Assembly (NCBI GenBank): GCA_000320545.1
Contig: ADNK01000501.1
Coordinates: 1 to 64,000, forward strand
Source: Bigelowiella natans CCMP2755
Lineage: Eukaryota > Cercozoa > Chlorarachniophyceae
Direction of reading: 5' to 3'
DNA: 64,000 nucleotides
The translations under genes were made by a program, and so were the position numbers. The notes beneath the pieces were generated by a model. It was not told the DNA's origin and did not search any database. It saw nothing but the letters and a program-made list of their open reading frames with translations. Below are positions 1-11,968 of this stretch, one piece after another. Every line of letters begins with the position of its first letter. Within the stretch, counting starts at the first letter, position 1.

Positions 1-558
1 ATAAGATGTAAGATGCAAGAGCGTAATCTACGACGAGAGACCTGAGAATGTTCAAGTAGTGAGTCAATGAGTTTACGACGACGATTAATTATCTCCTTTC
101 TCTTCTTCGCTATATATGTTGTACTACTACTACTACTGCTGCTGCTGCCGCTATATTATCTTATACTACTACTACTACTACGTGTGTCGTCGTCGTCGTC
201 GTTCGTCAGGTGACCACAAAGAATCTAACTGTCTTGAAGGAGCTGACTGAAGTTGGTGCTGGTGTGGCATCAAAAGATTCAGAGGGGGAGACCGCTTTGC
301 ATATGGCGCTCAAGCAGGAGAAACCAAGCATAAAAATGATCCGCGTTCTGCTCGATAACGGCGCGAAGATTGACAAGGAAGCCCTCGCCATTCGAGGGCT
401 TGATTAGTTTGGTAGTTCCTTTTGGTATAAGTAGTAATCATGTAAGCGCAGTTGTTCACAAATAACACTCATTTAGCGTATGGTAGTACGTATATGCTGC
501 AGGTGTTCCTTCGTAAGGGTTTAAGTACTGCGAAGCACCATTCCTATATATTCACTAT

Positions 559-618
<60 letters not shown>

Positions 619-725
619 CAATAGCATCATCATCATTATGTGTATTCGATATGTGATATTCATCGTACGTTAATTGCTCGATTAGCGTTTGGAAATCATG
701 TTGATGTAGGCGTTATTAATTGTAA
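1..725. repeat. Left arm of large inverted repeat
   Basis: The sequence from base 1 to about 725 is the reverse complement of about 4988-5690. Outside the (TA)n tract, where length and a few bases differ, I found only isolated substitutions (for example one base in the stretch just after the stop codon of the exon copy). Similarity stops near 725/4988, where the two sides diverge abruptly. The repeat still matches at base 1, so the arm may continue to the left of this window. It contains a (CTA)n/(CGT)n-rich intron, one ankyrin exon and a long TA microsatellite at about 560-620. Confidence 0.9.
210..407 (+). CDS. Ankyrin-repeat protein, last exon copy (gene continues left or is a fragment)
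   Basis: After an acceptor ending TCGTCAG (203-209) an open frame encodes a terminal ankyrin unit including GETALHMALKQEKP and VLLDNGAKIDKEA, then a TAG stop. It is an essentially exact inverted copy of the last exon of the ankyrin gene at 5284-5481. Upstream of it the sequence matches the penultimate intron of that gene as far as base 1. Either a second, inverted copy of the whole ankyrin gene lies to the left, facing this one tail to tail, or only this end was copied and it is a dead fragment. The window does not decide between the two. No independent start codon belongs to it here. Confidence 0.6.
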   Translation: MTTKNLTVLKELTEVGAGVASKDSEGETALHMALKQEKPSIKMIRVLLDNGAKIDKEALAIRGLD

Positions 726-1119
726 GTTTGAAAAAATAAAATTGTCATGAATGCGGTCTAGTGAAATAGCGCAATTGCCGCAGCATCCGCTGTGTATGTG
801 CCGCTGTACGCGCTAGATATATAATTGTCGGCTGGTATCGCTAGAGCTAAGTCAGCTACAGATTTACGTGCGCACCCTGCGACATGGCGTGTCGATCTGT
901 CTAGATGTATGTTGCGGTGCATACCTATCCTATGAATTACCGTCGTCCGGGTGACTATAAGCACATTAAGCTCATTGTACTTCGCATTACAGTAAACATC
1001 CTCGCAGTAGCACGCATCAAAAGAGCAGACTAGAGTTGAATCGCTTTTTCGCATGTCAATTATAATCATCTGGACATTCTTAGCGTGACGAATACGCATG
1101 TATGGTATGGTATTCGAAG

Positions 1120-1762
1120 CTAGTTCTCTGCTTGTTGGGATTTGACAAGAGGAGTCGCAGGTAAAATTGCTTCAGCAGTGTCGTTTCGATCTCTCTTTCT
1201 GACGACATTGTCCCCAATGGTTTTCGTCCCATTGAGTTGAGTTGTAGCTAAGTTACTTATCGTTCCGTTGGTGACTCTTTTTATGACCTGCTCTTCTTCC
1301 GTAAGAGACTTGGAGGAATTCGATGCAGTTTTCATTTTACTACCTTGAGCCACAGCTAAGGCATCTTTTATTTCATGACGAGCTGGTCCTGCGACACTCT
1401 CCTCCTTAAGGGACTGTGGGAAACTTGATCCCGTTTTCGTCCCTTTGCTTTGAGCAGCAGCCAAGCCTGCTTCTGTTTCGTTGGAAACGGGCTTGGGCAT
1501 TGGTGGGACTGCTTCTTGTTGTTCGGTTTCCGTTCCATTCTCTTGCGTCAAATCAATTATTGTCTCGTCGATTGAGGAAGAACTCGATCTGGTGCCTTTT
1601 TGAGCTGTTGCTGCTATATTATCTTTCGTTTTGCTCTGAACTCTCTCGCTGATCTTCTCCTTTTCCCCTTGAGGGGACTTAGGTAGGGAACTTGGTAATC
1701 CGGATTTTGTTTCATTGACTTCCACTCCGAGTGCGAAGGCGGGCTTCAATGCTGCTGCTGCA

Positions 1763-1800
<38 letters not shown>

Positions 1801-3505
1801 CCTCGCATTGTTGTCACCATCAGCCCCAATTCCAGATGTTTTTTTGCTACCATCAAGAAGGCCATTGGTGCCACTCACCCCGCCATCGAAAACCGAGGAG
1901 GAAGACGGGGAAGAATTAGAAGAGGGCAGGGATCCAGGTTTGGGATTGAGGGTTTGATCTAATGTCTCCCTGATACTCATTGGAAAATTGGAGCTTTTCT
2001 TAGGAACCTACAACGAACAATTGCAGCAAGCTCAAATAATGCTGCAAGTGTGAAGTATTTCGGGAGACAACCACGACACTTGTCTCTCTAACGATTGAAG
2101 CTTTCTTTTTCTGAAAGGACATGAAGAGGGAAGGAGTCTAGCACCGAAGCACGCAATGCTTGCTTGGATAACATGTTCAGAACAATGACCTGACTAGCGT
2201 CGCTGCGACCGTCACATGAGCCTTTCGATAGTCCTCCTCCAAATCCTTGTGGGATCCTGATAGGATGTCAACATAAACAAGAAGGAATAACGATTGGCAG
2301 TACAGAGAAGGTTTCAAAATGATAATAGCACATCGCTATATTTAGACGTTATTTTTGCTGTATAGAGTGTCCAACGTTCTTATTATACCTGTCGTCTGAG
2401 CCGTCATAACACTCAAGTTTTGTGGCGGGTTGCTCCTAGAGTTATCATGGGTCACGGACCGTGTCATATCGGACCATCAATCGTAAAGTCGGACAGAAAA
2501 GAACTAAACTATAGGTTTGCTTGTATAAATACCTCCACTTTTCCAAACTCAGGATCATTCAGTATCATTCGTTTAAGGCGTTGCTCCCTCTCGTACTGGT
2601 TAAAATGGAGATTTTACGTCAAATTAAGCCTGATCGAAGGTTTAGAAAACGGAAGCAACAATCTTTATGAATACAAATCTAACCGCAGTCATACTGAGAG
2701 CCTTCATCGCAACTCTATACTTTCGAGGATGTAATGGGTGCCTGCAAAGGGGAGGGCCTGTGCCTGAAACACAATTTGGAATTATCGCATAATTTTGGTG
2801 ACATTTTGTTAAGGCTACTTTTCCCATTAATTTGGATTGATTTATGCGCATGCTCTCCCTTTACTGCAGGGAATGAAGTCCTGTTACCTCCAGAGCTCAT
2901 ACATTCAGTGCCAGGACAGCAATGGTAGTGCTGGCTTGCGAGAAAAGCACTTTCCAATTCACAGCAAACCTACATCGTCATATATAAAAAAGGCCTTTAC
3001 TCATAATTGACTTCTTTCTGCGCAGAGTGGATAGAAGTTTGACCAACCCCCTTCGGATGCTTGCAAACAACGGGTTGTCCGAGCGATTGGCAGAGAACTG
3101 TGCCTGAAACGAAATCGGGATGAGAGGAAGGAAGACAGGAAGAAAAGAAAGAAGAGGGAATGGGATTCAAAGGAATGAGTCCTTAATCTTAAAGTATTCC
3201 ATCTTTCTCCAATATTCGTAAATAGCTACCTGGTGGTGCCTTGACACAGGCGAATGGATTATCGCACGAAGAATTGACAGAGGCCTGAAAATGTAGTTTT
3301 CTTCCTTATTATCTTCCGATAACTAACCACTTGTCTCGTATCGTGACATGCATGCACACAGTGCTTGCCATACCTTGGATATATTAACCATTGCTTCCGT
3401 CTTATCCTGCCCTGTGTATTTCGAGATACCATTGCAAGTTTGCAGCGAGGAAGCCAACAGGAGAATTGCCACAACAGTGGGCTCTCTTTGCAATAGTTTT
3501 AACAT
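1120..3505 (-). CDS. Putative secreted N-glycosylated repeat protein
   Basis: I do not recognise the family. The proposed start at 3505 gives a signal peptide (MLKLLQREPTVVAILLLASS, cleavage near the following LQTCNG). Exon 1 runs 3374-3505. It is followed by short cysteine-containing exons near 3240-3290 (SSCDNPFACVK), 3047-3104 (VLCQSLGQPVVCKHPKG) and 2730-2765 (GPPLCRHP), joined in matching phases. The large last exon, about 1120-2007, enters in frame through an acceptor upstream of VPKKSSNFPMSIRE. It carries a 17-residue poly-alanine run and about four degenerate units of the type AxxQxxGTKT. It also holds at least seven N-x-S/T sequons (NETKSG, NGTETE, NETEAG, NSSKS, NGTIS, NGTKT, NDTAE), which fits a glycosylated surface or secreted protein. 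The middle exons between 2000 and 2750 are not resolved. Confidence 0.45.
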
Positions 3506-4987
3506 TCGAAACAGGCGTTTGGTCGAGGTACAATCGGGGAGCTCTCCTCTACTCTAGCATCAGGTTCAACAGCCAGCAAGGGGGAGGAGCCTGATTGTTC
3601 AAAATTTCAAACTTAAAGACCCCCCGTCAGTGCCGATTTAGCACCGGGGACAACTGAGGAAAACCCAATAAATAATCATTAGATCTAGCAGAATTTAGTG
3701 GGAGTCCTTCAGACGGATTGGCAAAAAGACCTGTGTTTGAGTTGAACACGAAATGGAGCCAAATTTGGATATGAGTCAAGGGAATTCTCGGGAATTTGAG
3801 GAATCTCGGGAATCTCACCAGTCGAATGCGACTCAGTTCTTTGTCATTGTTCATTGTTCATTGTTCAGTTGTGGGACCTGATCGAGTTGATTGGGGAGGA
3901 CACGGATGAATCAGCGTGTCCTCCATGATCCTTTTGACCGCTCCATTGGAATCACTTCATTCATTCATTCGATTGCATGACCTCTCTTTTTCCTCGGTGA
4001 TTCTTGTTGATTGAGAAGGAGGTGGAACCTGGCACTTCTAACGATCCTCCAGCTCAACAATTGCAGCTCAATGGCACCACTGAACCACCTTGTTTTGTGA
4101 TTCACTCATTCATTCACGCTAGCACGAGACCGTTGTGCAAGTCTAGACGTGTGCTTGCTCCAGAACACAAATTTCTCCGTCACACATCATGTCACATGCC
4201 ACATGCGAAATGCACACACGTGCGCACGCACACACGTACCTGGCTAGCTGGCTAGCTAGCTAGCTAGCTGGACCACACAACCCAGCAACTGCATGACTCC
4301 AAGCAGCAGGCTAGCTAGCTAGCAGGTTTGGTGCAAACACCAGCACACACGCGCAAACCTGCGTGTGCAACACACTTCTAGACTTGGAAAGTGCATCACA
4401 TCATCCACTGGACTGATTGGCATGCCTAGATGCATGCGATCATTTCTGCAGTTCCACTGGGTTGCACCGCCCACTAGCCTAGCCGCGCGCTCATGTCTAG
4501 CTAGCTAGCTAGCCACACACTTTGAGCACACGCGCACACGCTGGCACACTTGCTAGCTTGACACACCTCTATGCATCTAGCTAGCTAGAGCTAGATCGAC
4601 ACAGCTAGACAGCTAGACAGATGCGATTGCGTGACATCAAAAAAGATCAACTGGTGAATGTTGCCACATGGGGCTTCACGAACGTCCACAAAAAGAGCAG
4701 ACAATCCATCCTAGCATCATGACGCATCTCACCCGTGTCATTTTTAGGTATCACACATTAACACAACCACACTAGCATGTGACAAGTCATGATGTAGCTA
4801 GCACACGCGCTGCTAGCACACTAGCTGCTAGGCTGAAACTGCTAGACCATTCATTCTAGACCAAGCTTTTGCATGCACGCAATGATGCTGTAGAGACAGG
4901 CATCTCGTGCATCGCTATCTGTTTTTTTTATCATCGCATCATTGCGACACATCCAGACTCATTAAAATGATTTTGTTCAAAGAATCT
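3506..4987. other. Intergenic region with CTAG/TGCATG-rich island
   Basis: No convincing gene. A degenerate copy of the cysteine-exon neighbourhood (a variant of the GATTGGCA...CTGTG words seen at 3085 and 2755) occurs at about 3700-3750. From about 4125 to 4900 the DNA is dense in GCTAGC, TGCATG and CACACG words, including runs of GCTA repeated up to six times at 4243-4270 and 4495-4513. This island lies next to the 3' end of the ankyrin gene. Confidence 0.6.
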
Positions 4988-5089
4988 TAGAATTAATAAC
5001 GCCTACATCAACATGATTTCCAAACGCTAATCGAGCAATTAACGTACGATGAATATCACATATCGAATACACATAATGATGATGATGCT

Positions 5090-5127
<38 letters not shown>

Positions 5128-5690
5128 TATTTTTAGTGAATATATAGGAATGGTGCTTCGCAGTACTTAAACCCTTACGAAGGAACACCTGCAGCATATA
5201 CGTACTACCATACGCTAAATGAGTGTTATTTGTGAACAACTGCGCTTACATGATTACTACTTATACCAAACGGAACTACCAAACTAATCAAGCCCTCGAA
5301 TGGCGAGGGCTTCCTTGTCAATCTTCGCGCCGTTATCGAGCAGAACGCGGATCATTTTTATGCTTGGTTTCTCCTGCTTGAGCGCCATATGCAAAGCGGT
5401 CTCCCCCTCTGAATCTTTTGATGCCACACCAGCACCAACTTCAGTCAGCTCCTTCAAGACAGTTAGATTCTTTGTGGTCACCTGACGAACGACGACGACG
5501 ACGACACACGTAGTAGTAGTAGTAGTATAAGATAATATAGCGGCAGCAGCAGCAGTAGTAGTAGTAGTACAACATATATAGCGAAGAAGAGAAAGGAGAT
5601 AATTAATCGTCGTCGTAAACTCATTGACTCACTACTTGAACATTCTCAGGTCTCTCGTCGTAGATTACGCTCTTGCATCTTACATCTTAT
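4988..5690. repeat. Right arm of large inverted repeat
   Basis: Reverse complement of 1-725. It covers the last exon of the ankyrin gene (5284-5481), part of its preceding intron and about 300 bases of 3' flank with an AT microsatellite at about 5092-5128. The distance between the arms is about 4.26 kb. Confidence 0.9.
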
Positions 5691-6036
5691 TACATCTTAC
5701 GACACGATGGCAAGCTATGCCATCATGCAGTCTATTTATAACAACTCTCCCCCCCCCAACCCCAACAACAACCAATCTCTTCTCCCCCCCCCCCCTCTCT
5801 CTCTCTCTTTCTCTCTCACAAATATTCACAACTCGTTCCCTCCCTCACCGCTAAGGCCACAAGAGGAGCAGCATCGAGGATCTCTCCGCTTATGTCCAAC
5901 GCCTCAAGGAATGAGTCAGATAGCAAAACCAGGGCGGCTGCTGTCTGTTGCTGAGCAATCGATGCTCCCAGGGCCTTCAGGTACTTTTCTACTACCTAGT
6001 AGGAGAATAACTCATCAATTGGCCGATGATTAAGAC

Positions 6037-6069
<33 letters not shown>

Positions 6070-6194
6070 AATGTTGATAATGCGCTATACCGATATCTGC
6101 ATCTACAGAAGAATAAGCACCTTTCTCTTGTATCATTCTCTCTATCTCTATGTCTTTCGCTGCATTCACTCCCATGGCAGTTGCAAGTAGCGCA

Positions 6195-6228
<34 letters not shown>

Positions 6229-6460
6229 TTATGAGTAACATTTAATAGTAATAGTTATAATAATACTAAATAAACCTTTTGCCTTGATAGCTGTTTCTGT
6301 ATTTGGCGATCATTTCTCGCCCACGCCTCGCAGATGACCATTAGTGCAGAGGCCCTTCCACTATTAGCCGCCGCTAACATCGGGTCCCATCTAGCAGCAA
6401 CAGAGCAGCATTTAAAAAATAATAATAGGTTATTGTTAGTTCAGACATCAGAGTTGTCCC

Positions 6461-6501
<41 letters not shown>

Positions 6502-6738
6502 AATAAAATAAAAAAACTTACCCTCTTTCATCTTCGTCAAGCAAGCTCTTCAGATGTGCCTTATTTTTGAAATATTTTAATGTTCCAATGGTCAGTTGTT
6601 CAATAAAGAAAGAGGGGCGGTAAGGAAGAAGGAAAGAAGGTTGGAAGATTGCTTGAGTAGTAACACCTTGAGGATTGCTGTGAGGACTCTGACATTACCT
6701 CTTTCAGCTGCCCATACAGCTGGTGGTGCCTGAGAGAA

Positions 6739-6794
<56 letters not shown>

Positions 6795-7036
6795 GGGAGA
6801 AAGAGAGGGTATAACTATACAAATATCTGGAGAAAGTAAGGAAGGGAAGGCCTACTTATATAAATACAAACATACATACAAACATTCACGCATACATTAT
6901 TTGGTCCGCTGCGTGGATTGGAGATCGAAGATGCTGACAACGTGGCGAGGAATGCATCCTCGGTATCATCCTTAAAAAGAGGTAGCTTACGCTCCTCTAG
7001 TGCCTTTTCCACGATGGTCTTCATCTCCTGCACAAA

Positions 7037-7067
<31 letters not shown>

Positions 7068-7314
7068 GTAGTAGTATGCAGATGATGTTAACAGTTACCA
7101 CACATATAACAACTAGAACAACTATGCTTCTGCTACTGCAACTACATACTACTGCTACTACTATTACTACTACTACTACTACTACTACTCGTACTAATCA
7201 TTCACTGCTTGCTGCTATGTTCACATACAGGATTCGCGTATGACTGATGAAGCTCTGTATCAGTGACTTCTGCTTTCATATCTAGCAACAACCGCACCTG
7301 ATCAACGACACAGT

Positions 7315-7349
<35 letters not shown>

Positions 7350-7373
7350 CAACGATAATAACGGTCATGATAC

Positions 7374-7407
<34 letters not shown>

Positions 7408-8118
7408 AATGATGGTGAGAGGATGATGGATAAAATGACTGCCACTACTATTACTACCACTACATCTACTACTACTACTACTGCTACTACTAATACTACT
7501 ACCATGTTGATCTTTTTGGAGCTTATGGCACAGGAGAGCGGGCTGATGTCCTTCTTGTTACGCACATCCACCATTCTCTGCAGCTGTGCAATGTAGATAT
7601 GGGAACATCATTTGATTCAGTATATCGGGTAGCAGCACCATTCTAACGATATGATGATGCTACAACGACGGCTCACCGTTTCAGGTCCGCCCTTCACCTC
7701 TTTTGTTTTATTTTCCTGATGCTCCTAATAATAATCAAATTATCAGTGTAATACTGCAACAACCCGCAACGATGATTTACTACTACCGTCTTCTTTTCCG
7801 ACGAATCTTTGCATGAAGGCTCGAAGTTAGGGTCTTTCAGGCAGTCCTGCACCTCGAGCATTACGCGGATGTTATCATTGCGGGAGAGGTCGTGCAGAAC
7901 CTGAGAGAGAGAGAGAAAGGAAGGGAGGGAGGGGGGATGAACCATTACGGATGATGAATCTCATTCGTCAACATTATCAGTAAAGCATCATGTTGTCATT
8001 CATTAACAAATAACCGAATCTCCATAGCTGTCGACGTTGGTCGGATCTGCCTTCGCATCAAGTAGCACAATCGCAGTCTCGGAATGGTTCTTCCAAATCT
8101 AAATCGTGGCAAATGGCA

Positions 8119-8153
<35 letters not shown>

Positions 8154-10186
8154 CACTGATGATGCTATTCTCGGAAACATGACCTCTGTTAATCTAGTTA
8201 CCGCCAGAGATAATGCCGTGTCGCCCTTCTTTGTGGTGACATTCACTGCGGCCTTTGCCTCCAACAAACACACTACGATATCCGTATGCCCCCTACATTG
8301 ATGATGATGATGATGATGAATGATTGGTGGGGGTATTAAACAACAGCCATACACTCAGAATGAAAACGTCCCAACACACATCCACACTACAATGTAAATT
8401 ATATGATACCGCATAGCTGCTGCGATAAGAGCTGTGGAGTTTTTGCCGTTTCTCTGGTTGATCTCCTCCGGATAGTGCGCAACGATATCTTTGACCATGT
8501 CCATGCGACCTGAACGTGCTGCCAACATCAAGCACCTGTCCTTTGTCTCATTGAACACCTATGATCAAAGGAGAGATGGATGGATGGATGGATGGAAGAA
8601 GATCAACGTCATCATCCTGGTCAAACAAAGCAACAATACCGATATGTGTGTGTGTGTGTGTGTGTGAGCAGTTTCTCCCTCCCCTCCCCCCTCCCCCCCC
8701 CCCATCCTATGATCGATCTCTTTTATTGTCCGTACCAAGTCTGATATTGGCTTCTTGTTCCGAATATGGTCAAGGAAGACATCGTCCTTCATGCTTGGAA
8801 TCACTCCTCCTTTGAATTCTTCGCACAGCTTTATCAACGCCTCCGACCCACTGGATTTGGCAATCTTAGAGACTGCTGCGGTCACAATTGCGCGTGATTC
8901 TAGTAGTAGTTTAGTTCCCTGAGATATCAACAACAACAACAACAACAACAACGATGATAATGATCATAATACGGAAATGCCTCAAGATATCAATTAGCAC
9001 AATTCTTGTAATATGACTCTGGTATGCACCCACCTCGAAATGCTTTGCATTCATACAATTGACCAAAGCAGTGCGGCCCGCGGTATTCTTCTTGTCAACC
9101 ACAGCTCCCATTTCTATGAGTTTCTTCATCAGAACAGGATCTCCATGTTTTGCCGCATCATGTAGCACCGTGTCACCATAACGATCTGTTTTCTGCACAT
9201 CGGCACCTGAGTAGTAGTAGTAGTAGTAGTAGTTGTAATAGTAATAGTAAAAGACACATCAGAACACGTGCTTCTTCCTATTCTTGTCTCCTCGTGTATG
9301 ACGACATGTGCATTTGAATAATATACATAAGAAGGATTAAATCGTCGGCAAACAACCAGCTTCGAGTAGCACCAGTGCTGTCTTAGTTTGGTTCTTCCAA
9401 GTTGCTGAGAAAGTAGAAGCAGTATAATACACCACCAATACGTATTACGCAATTTTACGAACAAGAATCGTATTCATTATTGTATTTAGTTGGTCAACCC
9501 AATGAGAGTGCACTGTCTCCATTCTTCGTTGTATGATTTACATCAGCTTTGTTCTCTACGAGCGTCTTCACTATGTCCGTATGGCCTCGAATGGATGAAG
9601 CGATGAGAGGCGTGGCTCCCTAATATTCACCGACAATCTTAAACACGGTAGATCTAAGAAACCGCATGATTCTGATCGCACTACCTGATCATTTTGGAAA
9701 TTGACCTGAGCCTTAGACTCGACAAGATTCTTAACGAGGCCCGCGTGGCCATACCTCGCAGCCGCCATGAGCGCCTATCAACCGAGATATTAGATTCAGA
9801 ACTGAGAGAAAGGAGGAGGAGAAGGAGGAGGTGGTGGAGGAGGAGGACGACGAGGACGAGGAGGAAAAGGTTGGACTTACTGCATCTCCATCCTGTCCTA
9901 TAGGTGATTGTATCAAAGCACGAAGGAGGGCATGAGGATCGCTTGCCGCAGAGATGTCCACCTACGCATATTTTGTCGTCTTATTAGTATCAACAGAATA
10001 CATAGGCTTGGTGACTGGAGGAAGATGCTTACCTGTGGTTCGTCGTTCGAGCTCATTCGTCGACCACAAATTCTCTATAACATAAATATTCACACTCAGA
10101 GTCTGCTTCCAACAATCTAGGGAAGTTCTTACATTTCTCACGCACTTGAAAACTTTTCTGAAAAGATAGCGAACTATTCCAGCCAT
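5284..10186 (-). CDS. Multi-exon ankyrin-repeat protein
   Basis: Ankyrin repeats act as protein-protein interaction scaffolds; the partner is unknown. The proposed start is the ATG at 10184-10186 (MAGIVRYLFRKVF, a basic hydrophobic N terminus). In-phase exons follow near 10030-10075, 9881-9962, 9687-9775 (ALMAAARYGHAGLVKNL), 9500-9618, 9340-9405, 9033-9199 (YGDTVLHDAAKHGDPVLMKK), 8738-8921, 8410-8560, 8200-8297, 8020-8098, 7790-7900, 7675-7722, 7506-7577, 7228-7299, 6895-7027, 6674-6730, 6514-6560, 6277-6400, 5852-5978 and 5284-5481. Two exon pairs (9340-9405 with 9500-9618, and 8020-8098 with 8200-8297) encode near-identical units (WKN..TA.VLL then GHTDIV...VN.TTK.GD.AL), which shows an internal exon duplication. 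Introns are short and built largely of CA, GA, GAT and CTA microsatellites. The last exon is duplicated inverted at 210-407. Confidence 0.8.
6741..6784. repeat. (AG)n microsatellite at a splice acceptor
   Basis: On the minus (coding) strand this is a (CT)n tract ending at the TCTCAG acceptor of the ankyrin exon starting near 6730, so it stands where the polypyrimidine tract belongs. Similar tracts flank other exons of this gene (7903-7918) and lie in introns of the CLU-LRR gene (52286-52323). Confidence 0.85.
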
Positions 10187-10823
10187 CTGCAGTGCAATGT
10201 TCAATATACGTAGAAAGTTGTAAAACTAAGTCAAGACTGGTTTTTGAAGTTCAAGGCTCTGGCTACCGCCACAATCGCGGTCGTACTCACCCGTGTCGCG
10301 CAGGATGTGGGTAGATCTCCTTTAACCGAGTGACTTCGTATTTGATGTCGCAAAAGAGAATTCAAGGCTAAATCGCAAATTTTTAGTGACTTAATATCCA
10401 TATCCAGCATTTTTTTGAAAGCGGTGGACGAATGACGGATACGACATGGAGAAAATTTACCTTTTTCTGACGCGCAATTTAGAGAAATGAATATGCGTGG
10501 AAATTGCTGCACATTGGTACTGCGACATGGTCCATATGGTGATATGCAAATAAACCCCGCAATATATCTACCTTTCTCGGCCTGTCTATTTCGCTTTGAT
10601 TGTCAAGAAATAACTCAGTGAAGAGGATGCAAAATGCCTATCTCCTATTATCTACGACATCACATTGTAGAAGTCGTCACAACAAATGACATCAGCTCCG
10701 GGCAGTTTGGTTCACTAATTAAGACTGAATTTGATATGAGCGCCGAGCCATAACTCTGTCCACGTCGATTATTCTCTTAAGCACACGAGACAGCCAAAGG
10801 CCAAAGGCAGAGGACACATCACT
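10187..10823. promoter_or_regulatory. Divergent 5' spacer between ankyrin and MET1-like genes
   Basis: The 637-bp spacer lies between two start codons facing away from each other, so it should hold both promoters. I see no clear TATA box or known element. Short open stretches on the minus strand (about 10231-10512) have no recognisable similarity. The CTAG/TGCATG island type is absent here. Confidence 0.45.
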
Positions 10824-11937
10824 ATGAGATATAATAATAACCATAGGACCCCACTCTTCATTCTCGTGGCTACAGCAGCCCTCCTTGTTGTGGCTGCGGC
10901 ATTCAGCATGGGAAGGGCTACGCAACCAGCATACCTCTCCGCGCCGATCTCTACAAGGACAAGATCCACAGGGTTGTAATGATGATTAGAGAAAATGGGA
11001 AGGGAGCGAAGAAAATCTTTTGTAAATATAACTATATATATTACTCGAGAGGGATATAGATAGAACTTAAGGCGATTTTGACGTAATTTCAGCTTGGCCT
11101 TCCGTCCAATCAAACCACTCTGCCTCCAATCGCAGCGAAGGAACGTTCAATCGAGGTAATTGCTCGTATACGTACCATATGAAAACTGTCGACATAAAAT
11201 TTAAAGTCATCTTTGAATTATGCAAAAGGGTCGGAGTAGAAATGCCAAAGGTGGGTGACCAATATGAGGTTAACCTCGATAAGCCAATTGGAATCAGCTT
11301 TGCTCGTGGAAACGATGGCCGTGCATACATTATCAAACTGGATCCCCGAAAGGGAAACCTTGATGAAAGAATGGAGGTAAAGCAATTGCTTTTGATGTTT
11401 TCGACGGAGTACCGACGTGACTTCCTTTCTCCACAAAAAAACTTACAAAATTACATTTATCAGGTTGGAGACGTTATGACTGAGATTAGTGCATCCTTCG
11501 GGGACGATGTAATATTGGCTTTCCAGGATGAGAAACCGCAGCAACTTATTGTTGATATCCTAAAAATATAGGTCTGGAAAGCTCAGAACTTCGGGCAAAT
11601 CATGTATGCCATCCGAACACGTGTTGGAGGGTGCTATTTTAAATTCGAGAAACGAGATGGTCAGTGAATGTCTAATTCGTATCGTACGTACGTGTGTGTG
11701 TGTGTGTGTGCGTGTGTGTGTGCTACCAATGTATGGTGTACTTGACTGCGTATGCATGCTGATGGATAATTATAACAAATGATTTTGCTAGCTATTGTAA
11801 CTTTGTACTTCGGTTACTCAGGGGACATGGGCTTCCTGGAGATGGACAATAGTGATCTAGATTTTAAGAAAGAAGTAAAATGTCAATCTAACCTCTATTT
11901 TTCCACCATGTCCTTCAATATTTTCATCCCATACACT

Positions 11938-11968
<31 letters not shown>

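Noticed and set aside
1540-1575. IIDLT, a SUMO-interaction-like motif in the minus-strand repeat protein
   Set aside because: The protein is more likely secreted (signal peptide, many N-glycosylation sequons), so a nuclear SUMO-binding role is unlikely.
1-5690. Inverted arms as terminal inverted repeats of a DNA transposon
   Set aside because: The arms contain the end of an ordinary host gene, no transposase is seen inside, and no target-site duplication can be defined.
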